64,000 nucleotides of DNA from Chryseolinea sp. H1M3-3 (GCF_029360725.1 NZ_JARKMY010000018.1:620001-684000); one strand, 5' to 3'; counted from the first letter of the stretch, positions 1 to 9,095 are shown. Numbers and translations: made by a program. The notes: generated by a model not told the origin, from the sequence alone.

Positions 1-2
1 CA

Positions 3-263
3 TACCACGAGATGTGTATGAAAAAAATGGACAACACATTTATCAAAGCCATGGGCGAATTTGTTCATCACGCTATCAATAGAAAAGAAGTAGTCAAATT
101 GCCAGTTGAAGTCTATTGGTCAATCGCGTTTGCGCCTTTATATCAGCTCGTTAAAATGCATATGTCGGGACGAGGATTACGCGGGGGCAGTGAGAAATTT
201 GTACTAGACGAAAAAATCATGAATCAAACGCTCAAGCTTGTACTAAAAGCGTTGAAACCTTAG
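3..263 (+). CDS. TetR/AcrR-family regulator, C-terminal part
   Basis: The reading frame is open from the first bases of the window, so the helix-turn-helix half lies outside it. What remains is about 86 residues starting YHEMCMKKMD. The stretch YWSIAFAPLYQLVKMHM, followed by a helix ending in VLKALKP, is the usual last part of a TetR ligand-binding domain. Such proteins repress a neighbouring gene and release DNA when they bind a small molecule. The MFS exporter 350 bases downstream on the same strand is the natural target, but no operator can be seen because the promoter is outside the window. The family call rests on the C-terminal half only. Confidence 0.6.
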   Translation, partial: YHEMCMKKMDNTFIKAMGEFVHHAINRKEVVKLPVEVYWSIAFAPLYQLVKMHMSGRGLRGGSEKFVLDEKIMNQTLKLVLKALKP

Positions 264-271
264 CCGATCGA

Positions 272-538
272 ATGGAGTTTAAAAATCAAAATATGGCAAC
301 GAATCACTACACCGATATGCTTTCAGAAGTGCTGGTATTTAAAACCAATATTTCAACGGAGAGACAACTTGAAAGTGTCAGCACTATTCTCTCCTCCGTG
401 CAAAACATCATTCAATGGAACGTTGACCGTAAAGATATTGACAATGTTCTGCGCATAACGTGCGAACAACTGTCGCCAAATACCATTATCGAAGCGTTGA
501 GAAAAGCCGGTTTTGAATGTGAGGAGTTACCAGATTGA
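272..538 (+). CDS. Small protein of HMA/ACT-like size, function unknown
   Basis: The product has 88 residues, or 81 if the ATG at 293 is used. It begins 8 bases after the TetR stop, so the two are probably co-transcribed. The pattern (a VLVFKTNI strand, a helix with periodic hydrophobics, an IIQWNVD strand, a VLRITCE strand, then IIEALRKAGFECEEL) resembles the beta-alpha-beta-beta-alpha-beta ferredoxin fold of heavy-metal-associated domains. The CXXC metal site of that family is absent; the only cysteines are single ones near the end. Metal binding is therefore not supported. The fold is inferred from pattern alone. Confidence 0.55.
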   Translation: MEFKNQNMATNHYTDMLSEVLVFKTNISTERQLESVSTILSSVQNIIQWNVDRKDIDNVLRITCEQLSPNTIIEALRKAGFECEELPD

Positions 539-617
539 CTTTTATATAATCAAACTTTGGTCTCAATAGCATGAATCGTAAACACTCAATACACAATATT
601 TAAAATACTTTTCTTCT

Positions 618-1874
618 ATGAAGGAAAAAGTTTTCAGCAGATACGAAGTTTTTGTTATTGCCATGGTAACCATCGTACAATTTACTGTTGTACTCGATTT
701 TATGGTGCTCTCCCCGTTGGGCGCGATTTTGATGCCGGAGTTAAATATTACGCCAGCCCAATTCGGCATGGTGGTGTCAGCCTATGCATTTAGCGCTGGT
801 GCCTCCGGGTTACTGGCAGCAGGTTTTGCCGATAGATTTGACCGAAAAAAACTCTTACTCTTCTTCTATGGTGGATTTATTATCGGAACCACATTCTGCG
901 CCGTGGCGCCCGATTATCACGATTTAATGCTGGCCAGAATTATTACCGGGATATTCGGTGGCGTTTTAAGTTCCATAAGCTTCGCTATCATTACCGACTT
1001 ATTTAAGCTCGAAGTTCGCGGGCGGGTTATGGGATTTGTCCAAATGGCCTTTGCTTCAAGCCAAGTACTTGGCATACCCATAGGGTTGTATTTTGCAAAT
1101 CTTTTCGGATGGCATTCGCCGTTCATTATGCTTGTCGGGATTTGTGTTGTTGCCGGTTTGCTGATCATCGTGTTTATGCGGCCCATCGATGCGCATTTAA
1201 AGATTCCTTCAACAAGAAATCCATTTCAACACCTCATCAAAACTATTTCGAAATTAGACTACTTGCGCGCCTTTGCTGCAACCACGTTGTTAGCAACTGG
1301 AGGGTTTATGTTGATGCCGTTTGCCAGCGCATTCAGTGTGAATAACTTGGGAATCACGTTAGAACAACTCCCGATGCTGTACATGGTGACCGGAGTTTTT
1401 TCAATGATTACCGGTCCACTCGTCGGGAAATTCAGTGACCAGGTTGGTAAGTATAACATCTTCATGATCGGTTCATTGATAACCATGGTTGTTGTTGGAA
1501 TTTATTGCAACCTTGGAATAACCCCCCTTTGGATCGTGCTTGCGCTGAATGTTATCATGTTTGCTGGAGTGTCTTCCCGTATTATCTCATCATCTGCATT
1601 ACTAACTGCCGTACCCCTGCCACAAGACCGCGGCGCATTCATGAGTATTAATTCTTCTGTACAACAAATTTCGGGAGGCATCGCTACTTTTATTGCCGGA
1701 TTGATTGTTGTTCAAACTCCAAATGGAAAACTTGAACATTACGATACGCTAGGTTATGTAGTGATTGGCGCTATGCTGATAACAATTATCATGATGTATA
1801 CCATTCACGTGTATGTTGAAAAGAAATCAAAATCAGTTATAAAACCTCAACCCGCTCCTGTGAGTCCCGACTAA
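618..1874 (+). CDS. MFS transporter, drug/sugar efflux type
   Basis: The 418-residue protein has about twelve hydrophobic segments, the normal length for the major facilitator superfamily. The loop after helix 2 carries ADRFDRKKLLLFFY, matching the family signature G-x-x-x-D-R-x-G-R-R-x, and helix 4 contains LARIITGIFGG, a typical motif B arginine. The organisation resembles the AraJ/Bcr-type proton-driven exporters that remove drugs or sugars from the cytoplasm. It follows the TetR remnant on the same strand, which suggests substrate-induced expression. The substrate cannot be read from sequence. The last bases overlap the end of a small gene on the other strand. Confidence 0.85.
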   Translation: MKEKVFSRYEVFVIAMVTIVQFTVVLDFMVLSPLGAILMPELNITPAQFGMVVSAYAFSAGASGLLAAGFADRFDRKKLLLFFYGGFIIGTTFCAVAPDYHDLMLARIITGIFGGVLSSISFAIITDLFKLEVRGRVMGFVQMAFASSQVLGIPIGLYFANLFGWHSPFIMLVGICVVAGLLIIVFMRPIDAHLKIPSTRNPFQHLIKTISKLDYLRAFAATTLLATGGFMLMPFASAFSVNNLGITLEQLPMLYMVTGVFSMITGPLVGKFSDQVGKYNIFMIGSLITMVVVGIYCNLGITPLWIVLALNVIMFAGVSSRIISSSALLTAVPLPQDRGAFMSINSSVQQISGGIATFIAGLIVVQTPNGKLEHYDTLGYVVIGAMLITIIMMYTIHVYVEKKSKSVIKPQPAPVSPD

Positions 1875-2029
1875 AAAAGAATTAAATAAATTAAAAACAG
1901 GAGTAACAAAAGGAGTACGCCCCATCTCAGTCCTTTAGATGACGTTGTAAATTCGTAGTTACAGACAGGACAAATCTTACTTTTCACATCCACCTGCATC
2001 GCGCATGATGGGCATTCTTTAGTTTTCAT
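1871..2029 (-). CDS. Zinc-ribbon membrane miniprotein (52 aa)
   Basis: This short gene is easily missed. Reading from the ATG at 2029 gives 52 residues: a Cys4 zinc ribbon at residues 6-23 (CPSC, then CPVC eleven residues later), a short polar linker, and one hydrophobic segment at about residues 37-52 that runs to the C-terminus (GVLLLLLLFLIYLILF). The layout is that of a zinc ribbon facing the cytoplasm and anchored by one helix. Zinc-ribbon plus single-helix proteins are widespread, but few have a known job. The gene is convergent with the MFS gene and shares 4 bases with its 3' end. The clean Cys pairs followed by a membrane segment argue strongly that it is real. Confidence 0.75.
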   Translation of the reverse strand: MKTKECPSCAMQVDVKSKICPVCNYEFTTSSKGLRWGVLLLLLLFLIYLILF

Positions 2030-2151
2030 AAAAATTTGAAATAGAATTCAATTTGAACAATCTGTTTGAAACAAACGCTGCTATCTCCGGTTAAAATATA
2101 TATTTCAATTACAAGAACACAGACATCCGAATATTTAACGCAAACCCTATT

Positions 2152-2370
2152 ATGAGCCAGGCATTTGTACGTGAAGGTGATGATCAATGGCTAAGCGATA
2201 TTGGCCCGTCACTACGCGCCCTTATCATTTTTTTGACGCGCGAAAACAATGGAATTGAAGTGTATGAACAAAAAAGCTACACCGGTTCCGACGGTAGGAC
2301 AATCCATGTTATGAGCAACGGACTATCTTATACAAAAGATGATAAAAGTAAATGGCAAGTTGTTAATTGA
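2152..2370 (+). CDS. Small conserved-type protein of unknown function
   Basis: A 72-residue soluble protein with no signal peptide or membrane segment. The N-terminal half (DDQWLSDIGPSLRALIIFLT) looks helical, and the C-terminal half has alternating short strands (IEVYEQKSY, GRTIHVMSNGLSYT, KWQVVN) that could form a small sheet. I do not recognise a family. It stands alone between the zinc-ribbon gene and the DUF2911 gene. Its codon use matches its neighbours and the start is the first ATG after a stop-rich stretch. Confidence 0.55.
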   Translation: MSQAFVREGDDQWLSDIGPSLRALIIFLTRENNGIEVYEQKSYTGSDGRTIHVMSNGLSYTKDDKSKWQVVN

Positions 2371-2545
2371 TGACGGAAATAAAACGACATTTTTTATGTT
2401 AATATAGTAAGTGAATAACATGCCGTTTCGGTAAAAAAGACACTGATAAATTTTTAGATTCTGATAATAAATGCCACATCTTACGGGAGACTTTTAAAAG
2501 GCAAAAGGTGTAGATTGAACGTCACAATCACTAACCTAAACTCCC

Positions 2546-3628
2546 ATGAAAAACCGTAGTTTATTTCCGTTTTTCGTTATGGCATTGGCATTACTTTCCG
2601 TCCAATGCCTTGCCCAGCAAATCACAACACCAGCGCCGAGTCCTGCAGCTGTAGTCACACAAACTGTTGGCATTTCAACTGTGACGGTAAAATATTCACG
2701 ACCTGCTGTTAAAGGACGAGAAGTCTGGGGCGCGCTGGTGCCTTATGGATGGACAGCTCAGCCCTTTGGAAACCTGAAAGAAGCTCCCTGGCGTGCTGGT
2801 GCAAATGCAAATACGACAATCGAATTTTCTCACAACGCTAGGGTTGAGGGCAAAGAAGTTCCAGCCGGTGTTTACGGTTTGTTTTTTGTGATCAATAAAG
2901 ACAACACCGGAGAAGTAATTTTATCCAAGGATAACCGGTCATGGGGAAGTTTTTGGTATGAGGCTAGCCGAGACCAACTACGCGCGCCCATTAAAATTCG
3001 AGATGTGGCCTTTACCGAACTGTTGACATTTGATTTTATTTCCCTTGATAAAAATTCCACAGAGCTTGTTCTTAATTGGGAGAAAAAACAATTTCCGATT
3101 GCCATACAATTTGCTGTAGATGATATTGTCATGGCTAACGCCACCGAAGAACTGAAGGGTACCGTCGGCTTTACCTGGCAAGGTCCTTCCAGTGCTGCGA
3201 ATTATGCACTGCTTAACAAAGTGAACATGGAGCAGGGAATGATTTGGGCTGACCGTGCCATCGCTCAAAATAAAAATTTTACAACCCTCAACATCAAGGC
3301 AGGGCTCTTACAGGAAACAGGGAAGGTTGCTGAAGCTGAAAAATTAAAAAAAGAGGCAATTGCCCTGGCGACAGAAAACGAACTTAATATCTACGGATAC
3401 CAACTCCTTGGCCAGACACAATTTGATAAAGCGATCGAAGTTCTCAAAATTGCTACGGAACGATTTCCTAAAAGCGCCAATGCCTGGGATAGTTTAGGGG
3501 AAGCTTACGCCTTGAAAGGGGATACTAAAAACGCCATCATTAATTTCAAAAAATCTCTTACCATGAACCCCCCGGAAAATGTGAGGGCAAATTCTGAAAA
3601 ATATCTCAAACAATTTGGGGCTCTATGA
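2546..3628 (+). CDS. Exported DUF2911 protein with C-terminal TPR repeats
   Basis: The 360-residue protein starts with a Sec signal peptide (residues 1-23, ending CLAQQ). A DUF2911 domain fills about residues 35-180; the landmarks are VTVKYSRPAVKGREVWG, PWRAGANANTTIEFS and VPAGVYGLFFV, all typical of this Bacteroidota family. Residues 220-355 hold tetratricopeptide repeats, for example the segment around AWDSLGEAYALKGDTKNAI. It should be periplasmic or surface-exposed. DUF2911 has no established biochemical role; TPRs usually bind peptides or partner proteins. It is a single gene with an intrinsic terminator 80 bases downstream. Confidence 0.85.
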   Translation: MKNRSLFPFFVMALALLSVQCLAQQITTPAPSPAAVVTQTVGISTVTVKYSRPAVKGREVWGALVPYGWTAQPFGNLKEAPWRAGANANTTIEFSHNARVEGKEVPAGVYGLFFVINKDNTGEVILSKDNRSWGSFWYEASRDQLRAPIKIRDVAFTELLTFDFISLDKNSTELVLNWEKKQFPIAIQFAVDDIVMANATEELKGTVGFTWQGPSSAANYALLNKVNMEQGMIWADRAIAQNKNFTTLNIKAGLLQETGKVAEAEKLKKEAIALATENELNIYGYQLLGQTQFDKAIEVLKIATERFPKSANAWDSLGEAYALKGDTKNAIINFKKSLTMNPPENVRANSEKYLKQFGAL

Positions 3629-3706
3629 TGCTCCCATATCCCGCCGGTTTGTCTTTGGGCCGTACGTCAAGTCTCAATTTTAGCAGGAATTTAAGCGATT
3701 TTATAT

Positions 3707-3739
3707 AAAAAGTGCTCCTCGAATGTGGAGTGCTTTTTA
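3707..3739 (+). terminator. Intrinsic terminator after the DUF2911-TPR gene
   Basis: AAAAGTGCTCC pairs with GGAGTGCTTTT across an 8-base loop and is followed by a T-rich run. Two pairs are G-U wobbles in plus-strand RNA and become A-C mismatches in minus-strand RNA, so the hairpin works only for plus-strand transcripts. Confidence 0.8.
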
Positions 3740-3778
3740 TTTTCTGTTTCTTTGTGCCCGTAAAATAAAATACTTACT

Positions 3779-4516
3779 ATGAGATTGATAATTGTTTGTT
3801 TGACGGTGTTGATTAGTATGCCATTGTTTTCTCAATCCAAAAAAGAATTGATTGCTGAGGTTAATACATTAAAATCACAAATAGCAGAATTGCAAAAAAC
3901 CAAAGAAGCTGATACCAGCAATGTACATAAAAAAGCAAGTTACGGCCTGGGCGTAATCATCGCGACAAACCTAAAAATGCAAGGTGGCGACTCTCTTGAC
4001 ATCGAAACGCTTAACATCGCTTTAAGAGATACGTATCAGGGAAAAACTTTGAAAATGGACGCACAAAAAAGCTCCATGGTTGTGCAGCTATATATGCAAC
4101 AGATGATGGCAAGAAAAGCTGCAGAAGCCCAACAGGAAGGCAAATTTTTCTTAGAAAAAAACAAACAAACCGAGGGTGTAAAAGTCACTGCGAGCGGCCT
4201 GCAGTATAAAGTTTTGAGCGCTGGAGCGGGCACGGGCAAAACTCCCGCTGCAACTGATAATGTAACGGTTCACTACACTGGTAAATTGGTAGACGGTACG
4301 GTCTTCGATAGTTCGGTACAGCGGGGCAAGCCAGAAACTTTTGGTGTGGGTCAAGTAATTCCGGGATGGACTGAAGGCCTACAATTGATGCACGAAGGTG
4401 ATAAATGGATGCTCTATATTCCAAGTGAACTCGCTTACGGAGAACAAGGTGCCGGCGGACAAATTCCGCCACACGCTACATTGATTTTCGAAGTGGAGTT
4501 GATTAAAGTGAATTAG
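3779..4516 (+). CDS. Exported FKBP-type peptidyl-prolyl isomerase
   Basis: The 245-residue protein has a Sec signal peptide (residues 1-20, ending LFSQS). A heptad-like segment follows (residues 21-41), then an FKBP N-terminal dimerisation domain (about 45-130) and an FKBP catalytic domain (about 150-245). Catalytic-domain landmarks are VTVHYTGKLVDGTVFDSS, VIPGWTEGLQLM, the proline-rich IPSELAYGEQGAGG and the closing IPPHATLIFEVELI. This is the MIP/FkpA arrangement, which speeds proline isomerisation during folding of envelope proteins. It is probably periplasmic, perhaps membrane-attached by its partner proteins. It converges on the gene that follows. Confidence 0.9.
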   Translation: MRLIIVCLTVLISMPLFSQSKKELIAEVNTLKSQIAELQKTKEADTSNVHKKASYGLGVIIATNLKMQGGDSLDIETLNIALRDTYQGKTLKMDAQKSSMVVQLYMQQMMARKAAEAQQEGKFFLEKNKQTEGVKVTASGLQYKVLSAGAGTGKTPAATDNVTVHYTGKLVDGTVFDSSVQRGKPETFGVGQVIPGWTEGLQLMHEGDKWMLYIPSELAYGEQGAGGQIPPHATLIFEVELIKVN

Positions 4517-4567
4517 GCAGTTGGCAGAAGCGGTTGCAATATGCTATCGCCTATATTTTAAAATCGG

Positions 4568-5293
4568 TCAAGTCGTTAACCATTTTAAAAATTTTCCCCA
4601 CCATGTTTTGGGGGGCTCTTGTAATTGGGCAGTTGACATTTCTTCCGTTTCCTCTCGCATGAACCTTGCAGCTTTCGTGGGTTGCTGGTTCTTCACTTTC
4701 TTCAAGTAGTTTTGAGTGCGTTTTTCCTTTTGCAGTCTTAGCACTTCGTCCCTTTTTTTCTTTGCTTCAAGTTCTTCCTCCTCCCGTTGTTTTGCAATCG
4801 GGTTTTTGGCTGGACGAGGTTGTGTTTTATGGTTCGAATTTCTTTTTTCTCTCTTAAGCTCTTTTGGAGGTTCGGTGGTGTTATCGTCTGCTATGGACTC
4901 ATCTGATTTCTTTTTTATCTCGGGAAGTTCAATTTTTCCGAGAACCTTCAGCCCGGACAATTCCACCTTCGGCGCTTTAATAACTTCAATACGTTCAGCG
5001 TCTTTTTGTACCGTAATACTGTCTGGTGGAAGCACCGCTTCTTCAATAGAAGCCTTTACAGCGTCTACAGGTGCAGGAGGTACAGGATCAGGCAACTCAA
5101 CCTCCTGGATATCCGTTTCAGCCATGTCCTCAAGGTGAACATGAGGAGCAAAGTGCTGCACGGCCAACGTAGCATGCGCTGCCGCTACCTTGGTGTTCGT
5201 ACCTGTGTCGATGTGAATATTTTTCGTAGCCAGGAATTCGACTACTTCGATTGGCCTCACTTCCAGTTTTCTAGCCAGCTGTCCGAGCCTCAT
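4568..5293 (-). CDS. Charged protein with IF2-N-like N-terminus
   Basis: The 241-residue protein begins MRLGQLARKLEVRPIEVVEFL, a small helical module like the N-terminal subdomain of translation initiation factor IF2, which recurs in Bacteroidota. The middle (about 75-130) is rich in Pro, Glu and Val. Residues 130-215 are strongly basic with runs of Lys and Arg and look like a long helix or coiled coil (KQREEEELEAKKKRDEV). A Trp-containing tail ends WWGKFLKWL, which could be an amphipathic membrane or protein contact. No enzyme motif is visible. It might bind nucleic acid or ribosomes, but that is a guess from charge. It is transcribed alone. Confidence 0.6.
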   Translation of the reverse strand: MRLGQLARKLEVRPIEVVEFLATKNIHIDTGTNTKVAAAHATLAVQHFAPHVHLEDMAETDIQEVELPDPVPPAPVDAVKASIEEAVLPPDSITVQKDAERIEVIKAPKVELSGLKVLGKIELPEIKKKSDESIADDNTTEPPKELKREKRNSNHKTQPRPAKNPIAKQREEEELEAKKKRDEVLRLQKEKRTQNYLKKVKNQQPTKAARFMREETEEMSTAQLQEPPKTWWGKFLKWLTT

Positions 5294-5410
5294 AAAAAAG
5301 TGCTTTCGATTTCATTCGCACAAATATACCGTGGACGAAACGATTAAAAAACAGGGTATAAAAACTTAATAGGATATCGAAATGAGCGAACGGTAGCCAC
5401 CGGCCATTTC

Positions 5411-6853
5411 CTATTGGTACTTATAAGAACCTATGCTTGTCCCGAACCTGGCTTTATAGGCTTGAGAAGTCTGTGCAATAAGTTCGTTCATGGAGGTCAG
5501 CGAAGTAATCTTCCACAATAAATAATAATGGCTTTTCTCTGCTGGATTAAAATTCGAATGGCTATTGATAAAGTTAAAAGCGATCTGTCCCAATTCCTTT
5601 TGAGTAAGGTTGTAAAGAAAACTATTGATCAGTTTTAATTCCTCACAATAATTCGGCGTAAATCGTGCAACATAATCTTCGAAACGGTTAGCGCCTTTCG
5701 CTTCGTATAAGTCTGCAAGGATTTTTCCGATCCTCGAAATGACATAGGCATTCTCTGGATACCGGTTATACAACTGTAACGCATGGTATAGTGATAAATC
5801 GTATTCTTTATTTTTATATGCACTCTCCACCGTTTCAAAAGCTGCAATTTCTGATACCGCATTTACAAATTCCACCGATTGGTTAATGGCATTACCATGT
5901 TGGTTTATCAGGTAAGTGGTCAATATATTTTTCCGTGAGTCAATCGTCGGGTGAGTTTCAATAGAGTCAGCTGAATACAAAAAAGTACCCATATATTTCT
6001 TACTGTAAACCGTCAGGCGGTCGTTCAACCAATAATCCTGAAAGGGATAATTTTTAAAATGAAAAGGTAGAAATAACTCTGCACCAATTTCATACTTAGG
6101 GGACTGAGCACGTTGCAAGATGGAAAGTGCAGCAGAAGCCTCCCGCTCATCATATCGTGCATTGCGTAAGAGGATCAGCGCCATAGAATCTGCCCTCAAT
6201 TCGTTGTTACGGCTATCTTTACTGTAGTCATAAATAAGCCGGCGAAATTCATCAATTTCATTCTTCACAATCCTCCCTGAAATAATTCTTATCGTTTGCT
6301 CACGCGCTTTATCTTCCAGGTCTAGATCAGCTTCCTGCACAATACGGGTTCTGATATGTCCCAGCTCATCATGCGCTAGTTCATGCGCAAGAATAAATGC
6401 CAACTGATTCTCATTTTCTATCCGAGCGAGTAGGCCTACCGTGACTGCATAGATTCCTTGTCCATAACACACAGCATTTACGTGCGGACTGGACAGTATG
6501 AGCACGCGCCTGGGATAAGACTGCAACGCGTTTTGGTCTACGATCTTACTCAAAATGTTTGAGACATATGTTTCCAGTGAATCATCTTTGATAAAAGCGC
6601 CATCGAGTACCTTTTCCATGAAAAGCATTTTTCGATCAAAGTTGATCTGTCTGACTTCTCGGTTACCAGACATGATTTTGTTCTCTTGCTCAAACTGAGA
6701 TTCTAACCCTTCGATCAGTTCCTTGGATAATTCTGAATGGGTCAGGCGAGGATTATAATGTGATACTAATTGTGCGTTCGAAAAATTTGAAATCAACACG
6801 AATATCATTACCAGGAAACTGCAACGATAATCAGACATAGAGGCCGTTTTCAT
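5411..6853 (-). CDS. Exported M48-family zinc metalloprotease
   Basis: The 480-residue protein has a signal peptide ending NFSNAQ; either the first ATG or the one at 6838 could be the start. The zinc site is HELAH at residues 157-161, with the third ligand probably E218 in NELRADSMAL, as in M48 peptidases (BepA/YfgC, Oma1 type). The C-terminal half, with helical pairs around YHALQLYNRYPENAYVISRIG, looks TPR-like, as in BepA. Such enzymes act in the periplasm and remove misassembled outer-membrane proteins. It starts 11 bases after the TerB-like gene, so the two form an operon. Confidence 0.85.
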   Translation of the reverse strand: MKTASMSDYRCSFLVMIFVLISNFSNAQLVSHYNPRLTHSELSKELIEGLESQFEQENKIMSGNREVRQINFDRKMLFMEKVLDGAFIKDDSLETYVSNILSKIVDQNALQSYPRRVLILSSPHVNAVCYGQGIYAVTVGLLARIENENQLAFILAHELAHDELGHIRTRIVQEADLDLEDKAREQTIRIISGRIVKNEIDEFRRLIYDYSKDSRNNELRADSMALILLRNARYDEREASAALSILQRAQSPKYEIGAELFLPFHFKNYPFQDYWLNDRLTVYSKKYMGTFLYSADSIETHPTIDSRKNILTTYLINQHGNAINQSVEFVNAVSEIAAFETVESAYKNKEYDLSLYHALQLYNRYPENAYVISRIGKILADLYEAKGANRFEDYVARFTPNYCEELKLINSFLYNLTQKELGQIAFNFINSHSNFNPAEKSHYYLLWKITSLTSMNELIAQTSQAYKARFGTSIGSYKYQ

Positions 6854-6864
6854 AAATCGAGAGG

Positions 6865-7284
6865 TTAAGCAACTGATTTTATTGAACTATCAAACGATGA
6901 TTTTTCACGGGGTAATCTGTTTAGCTCTTTTTGAACCTTAAAAATTTCTTCCAAGGGAAGATTGAGCTCCTTATGATATATCGTGTAAATTAATTGCCAC
7001 TCCATTTTATCCATAAAGCCATCGCCGTTAGCAACCACACACAGCCAGGCAACGACCCGGATTTGTTGGTTACGGTCTAATTTTTTAAGGGCTTTAATGC
7101 AATCCGAAAGTATAGCTGACGGATCCTTAGACTTCAAAAATTCTAATTGAACCTGGAAGTCCTCTTCATCAAATCGTTCAATCTTAACGAGGTTTTTGCC
7201 AGAACACCGTTCATGATCGTTTACCTGCCCATCGGCATATATAAGAATGAAATACAACTGCGTGAGGATCGACTTGTAGCTCAT
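6865..7284 (-). CDS. TerB-like helical protein
   Basis: A 139-residue soluble protein. It contains two acidic DG motifs, YADGQVNDHE near the N-terminus and VANGDGFMDKMEW in the second half, spaced as in TerB-like domains, where a pair of such acidic helix starts binds divalent metal. The rest is all-helical by pattern. TerB-like domains are known from tellurite resistance and from membrane-linked stress complexes; their role here is not known. The gene leads a two-gene unit with the M48 protease, and the sigma gene on the other strand starts about 200 bases away. The domain call is from pattern only. Confidence 0.55.
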   Translation of the reverse strand: MSYKSILTQLYFILIYADGQVNDHERCSGKNLVKIERFDEEDFQVQLEFLKSKDPSAILSDCIKALKKLDRNQQIRVVAWLCVVANGDGFMDKMEWQLIYTIYHKELNLPLEEIFKVQKELNRLPREKSSFDSSIKSVA

Positions 7285-7485
7285 GGTTATTAAGAGAGTT
7301 TTGCATCTCTACTGGAAAAATAATGCCATGCAAAAAAGCCGCGAAAGCAATGTAAAATCGAGCTTTTATTTTATCAAAATTTCCAATTTGGGAATAAGTT
7401 TTATTTTTAAGCCACCGGCATTTCGCTCTTTCAGCCCCAGGCCTACCGCTAAAATCAATTGTAATTTCATAATCTTTGTGTGTAC

Positions 7486-8031
7486 ATGAACGATATAGCG
7501 CTTCGGGAATTAGCAAAGCGGATTAAGGCATCTGACCCAGTTGCCTTTGAAATGGTTTTCAATTTATTCCATGATACAATTTTTAAATTCCTGCTTTTTA
7601 AAACGAAAGATGCCGATACAGCAGAGGATATCTTGCAGGAAGTATTTTTCAAATTGTGGAACGCTCGTTTTACCCTGAATGAACATCAATCTCTTAAAAA
7701 TTATCTTTACACCATTGCCGATAATCAGGTGTTAAATCACCTCCGCCATTTAAAAGTTGTTCAAAGTCACCTGCAGCAAAAGCCCTCACGACTTTTCTCG
7801 GTCATCGACAACCCTCAGTTTATTTTGGAGGAAAAGGAATGGAAACTCAAATTAATGAATGCCATCGATAATTTACCTGAGAAAACACGGATCATATTTC
7901 TGATGAGTCGAATGGAAGATCTTACTTATATGGAAATAGCCGAACGCCTGTCGCTCAGCGTAAAAACCGTGGAGGGCCACATGGTAAAAGCTTTGAAACT
8001 TTTGCGGCAATCTGTTTCAGCGAAACTATAA
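7486..8031 (+). CDS. ECF sigma factor of the FecI type
   Basis: I chose the ATG at 7486 over the GTG two codons upstream. The roughly 181-residue protein has sigma region 2 (DPVAFEMVFNLFHDTIFKFL to YLYTIADNQVLNHLRH) and region 4 (LPEKTRIIFLMSRMEDLTYMEIAERL, then a helix-turn-helix LSVKTVEGHMVKALKLL). It binds RNA polymerase and directs it to one or a few promoters. The next two genes encode a FecR-type anti-sigma and a TonB receptor, so this is a cell-surface signalling cassette: ligand binding at the receptor is relayed through FecR to free the sigma factor. Confidence 0.9.
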   Translation: MNDIALRELAKRIKASDPVAFEMVFNLFHDTIFKFLLFKTKDADTAEDILQEVFFKLWNARFTLNEHQSLKNYLYTIADNQVLNHLRHLKVVQSHLQQKPSRLFSVIDNPQFILEEKEWKLKLMNAIDNLPEKTRIIFLMSRMEDLTYMEIAERLSLSVKTVEGHMVKALKLLRQSVSAKL

Positions 8032-8082
8032 AAGTCAAGCGAGGGTAAATTGTCCCATAAGTGTATATAAATCAAAATCAGG

Positions 8083-9036
8083 ATGGAAACAGATCAACCC
8101 GAATTAGAAAGCTTGTTTTTGAAAAAGCTAAGCGGTACGCTCTCTCCGAATGAAAGCATTTATCTGGAAGATAGGCTAAAATCCAATTCACAGGATAGAA
8201 GCGATTTTGAAGAAACACGAAGCGTGTGGAAAACTTCTGATCAATTGCAACTACCCCGAGGACTGTCTCGAAACGTGCGTTGGAATAACCTGCAACAAAA
8301 AATACAATCCACCTCAACGCATTCTGTTCCTACATTTAAGAGTTTACTAAAATATGCAGCTTCGCTTACCGTCATTGGTGCACTGATTGGAATCTATTTA
8401 TTCACTTCTTCGGATGAACTCATTGAAATCACAACAAAATATGCCGAAACGAAAACGGTAACACTTCCGGACCAATCTACGATTATCCTGAATGCTGGTA
8501 CCTCCATATCGTATGACGAAGATTCGTGGGATGATGAGCGCCTGATAAACCTTGAAGGCGAAGCTTTTTTTAACGTTAAGAAAAACGGGGCGCCTTTTAC
8601 GGTAGCTTCCAACAATACAACGGTTAGGGTTTTAGGCACCTCATTCAATGTTCGCTCCCGCAACGAAATTACAGATGTCATTTGTCTCACAGGAAAAGTA
8701 AAGTTCAGTATACTGGATCGTCAGTCGGTGGTACTCACAAAAGGAAATGGAGCCACGGCTACCGGAAATAATTTGTCACCCGCTTATGCGATCGCTTTAG
8801 TTGATACGATGCCTTGGATAACGGGAGCGCTGTACTTTAACGATACACCGTTAAAAGAAGTATTTGCCGAAATGGAACGGTACTTTAACGTTCGGATTAT
8901 CATAAAGAAAGATGTCGGAACATTGACGTTTACCGGCAAGTTTAGCAAGCCACAATTGAATGTTGTAGCAGAAACCGTTTGTTTGTCAGCAGGTCTACGG
9001 TATACGATAAATAAGGAATCCATCACGATCGAATAA
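8083..9036 (+). CDS. FecR-family anti-sigma factor
   Basis: The 317-residue protein has a cytoplasmic N-terminal part (about 1-85) that should hold the sigma factor, one membrane helix (about 87-104, ASLTVIGALIGIYLF) and a periplasmic FecR domain with signatures TVTLPDQSTIILNAGTSISY and FNVKKNGAPFTVASNNTTVRVLGTSFNV. The C-terminal part (ITGALYFNDTPLKEVFAEMERYFNV) is the STN-like FecR C-terminal module that meets the receptor's N-terminal signalling domain. It lies 51 bases after the sigma gene and 59 before the receptor gene. It relays receptor occupancy to the sigma factor. Confidence 0.9.
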   Translation: METDQPELESLFLKKLSGTLSPNESIYLEDRLKSNSQDRSDFEETRSVWKTSDQLQLPRGLSRNVRWNNLQQKIQSTSTHSVPTFKSLLKYAASLTVIGALIGIYLFTSSDELIEITTKYAETKTVTLPDQSTIILNAGTSISYDEDSWDDERLINLEGEAFFNVKKNGAPFTVASNNTTVRVLGTSFNVRSRNEITDVICLTGKVKFSILDRQSVVLTKGNGATATGNNLSPAYAIALVDTMPWITGALYFNDTPLKEVFAEMERYFNVRIIIKKDVGTLTFTGKFSKPQLNVVAETVCLSAGLRYTINKESITIE

Positions 9037-9095
9037 ATTCGACTTTGCTTGAGGGTATTTGATTACAGGCGTGTATATATTCCAATCCCACAGAT

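Noticed and set aside
4716-5138. 140-residue plus-strand frame opposite the IF2-N-like gene
   Set aside because: It is a serine- and phenylalanine-rich mirror of a Lys/Glu-rich coding region, the usual shadow of such genes.
7211-7516. 101-residue minus-strand frame across the sigma gene start
   Set aside because: It overlaps both the TerB-like gene and the sigma gene, which have clear family features; it has none.
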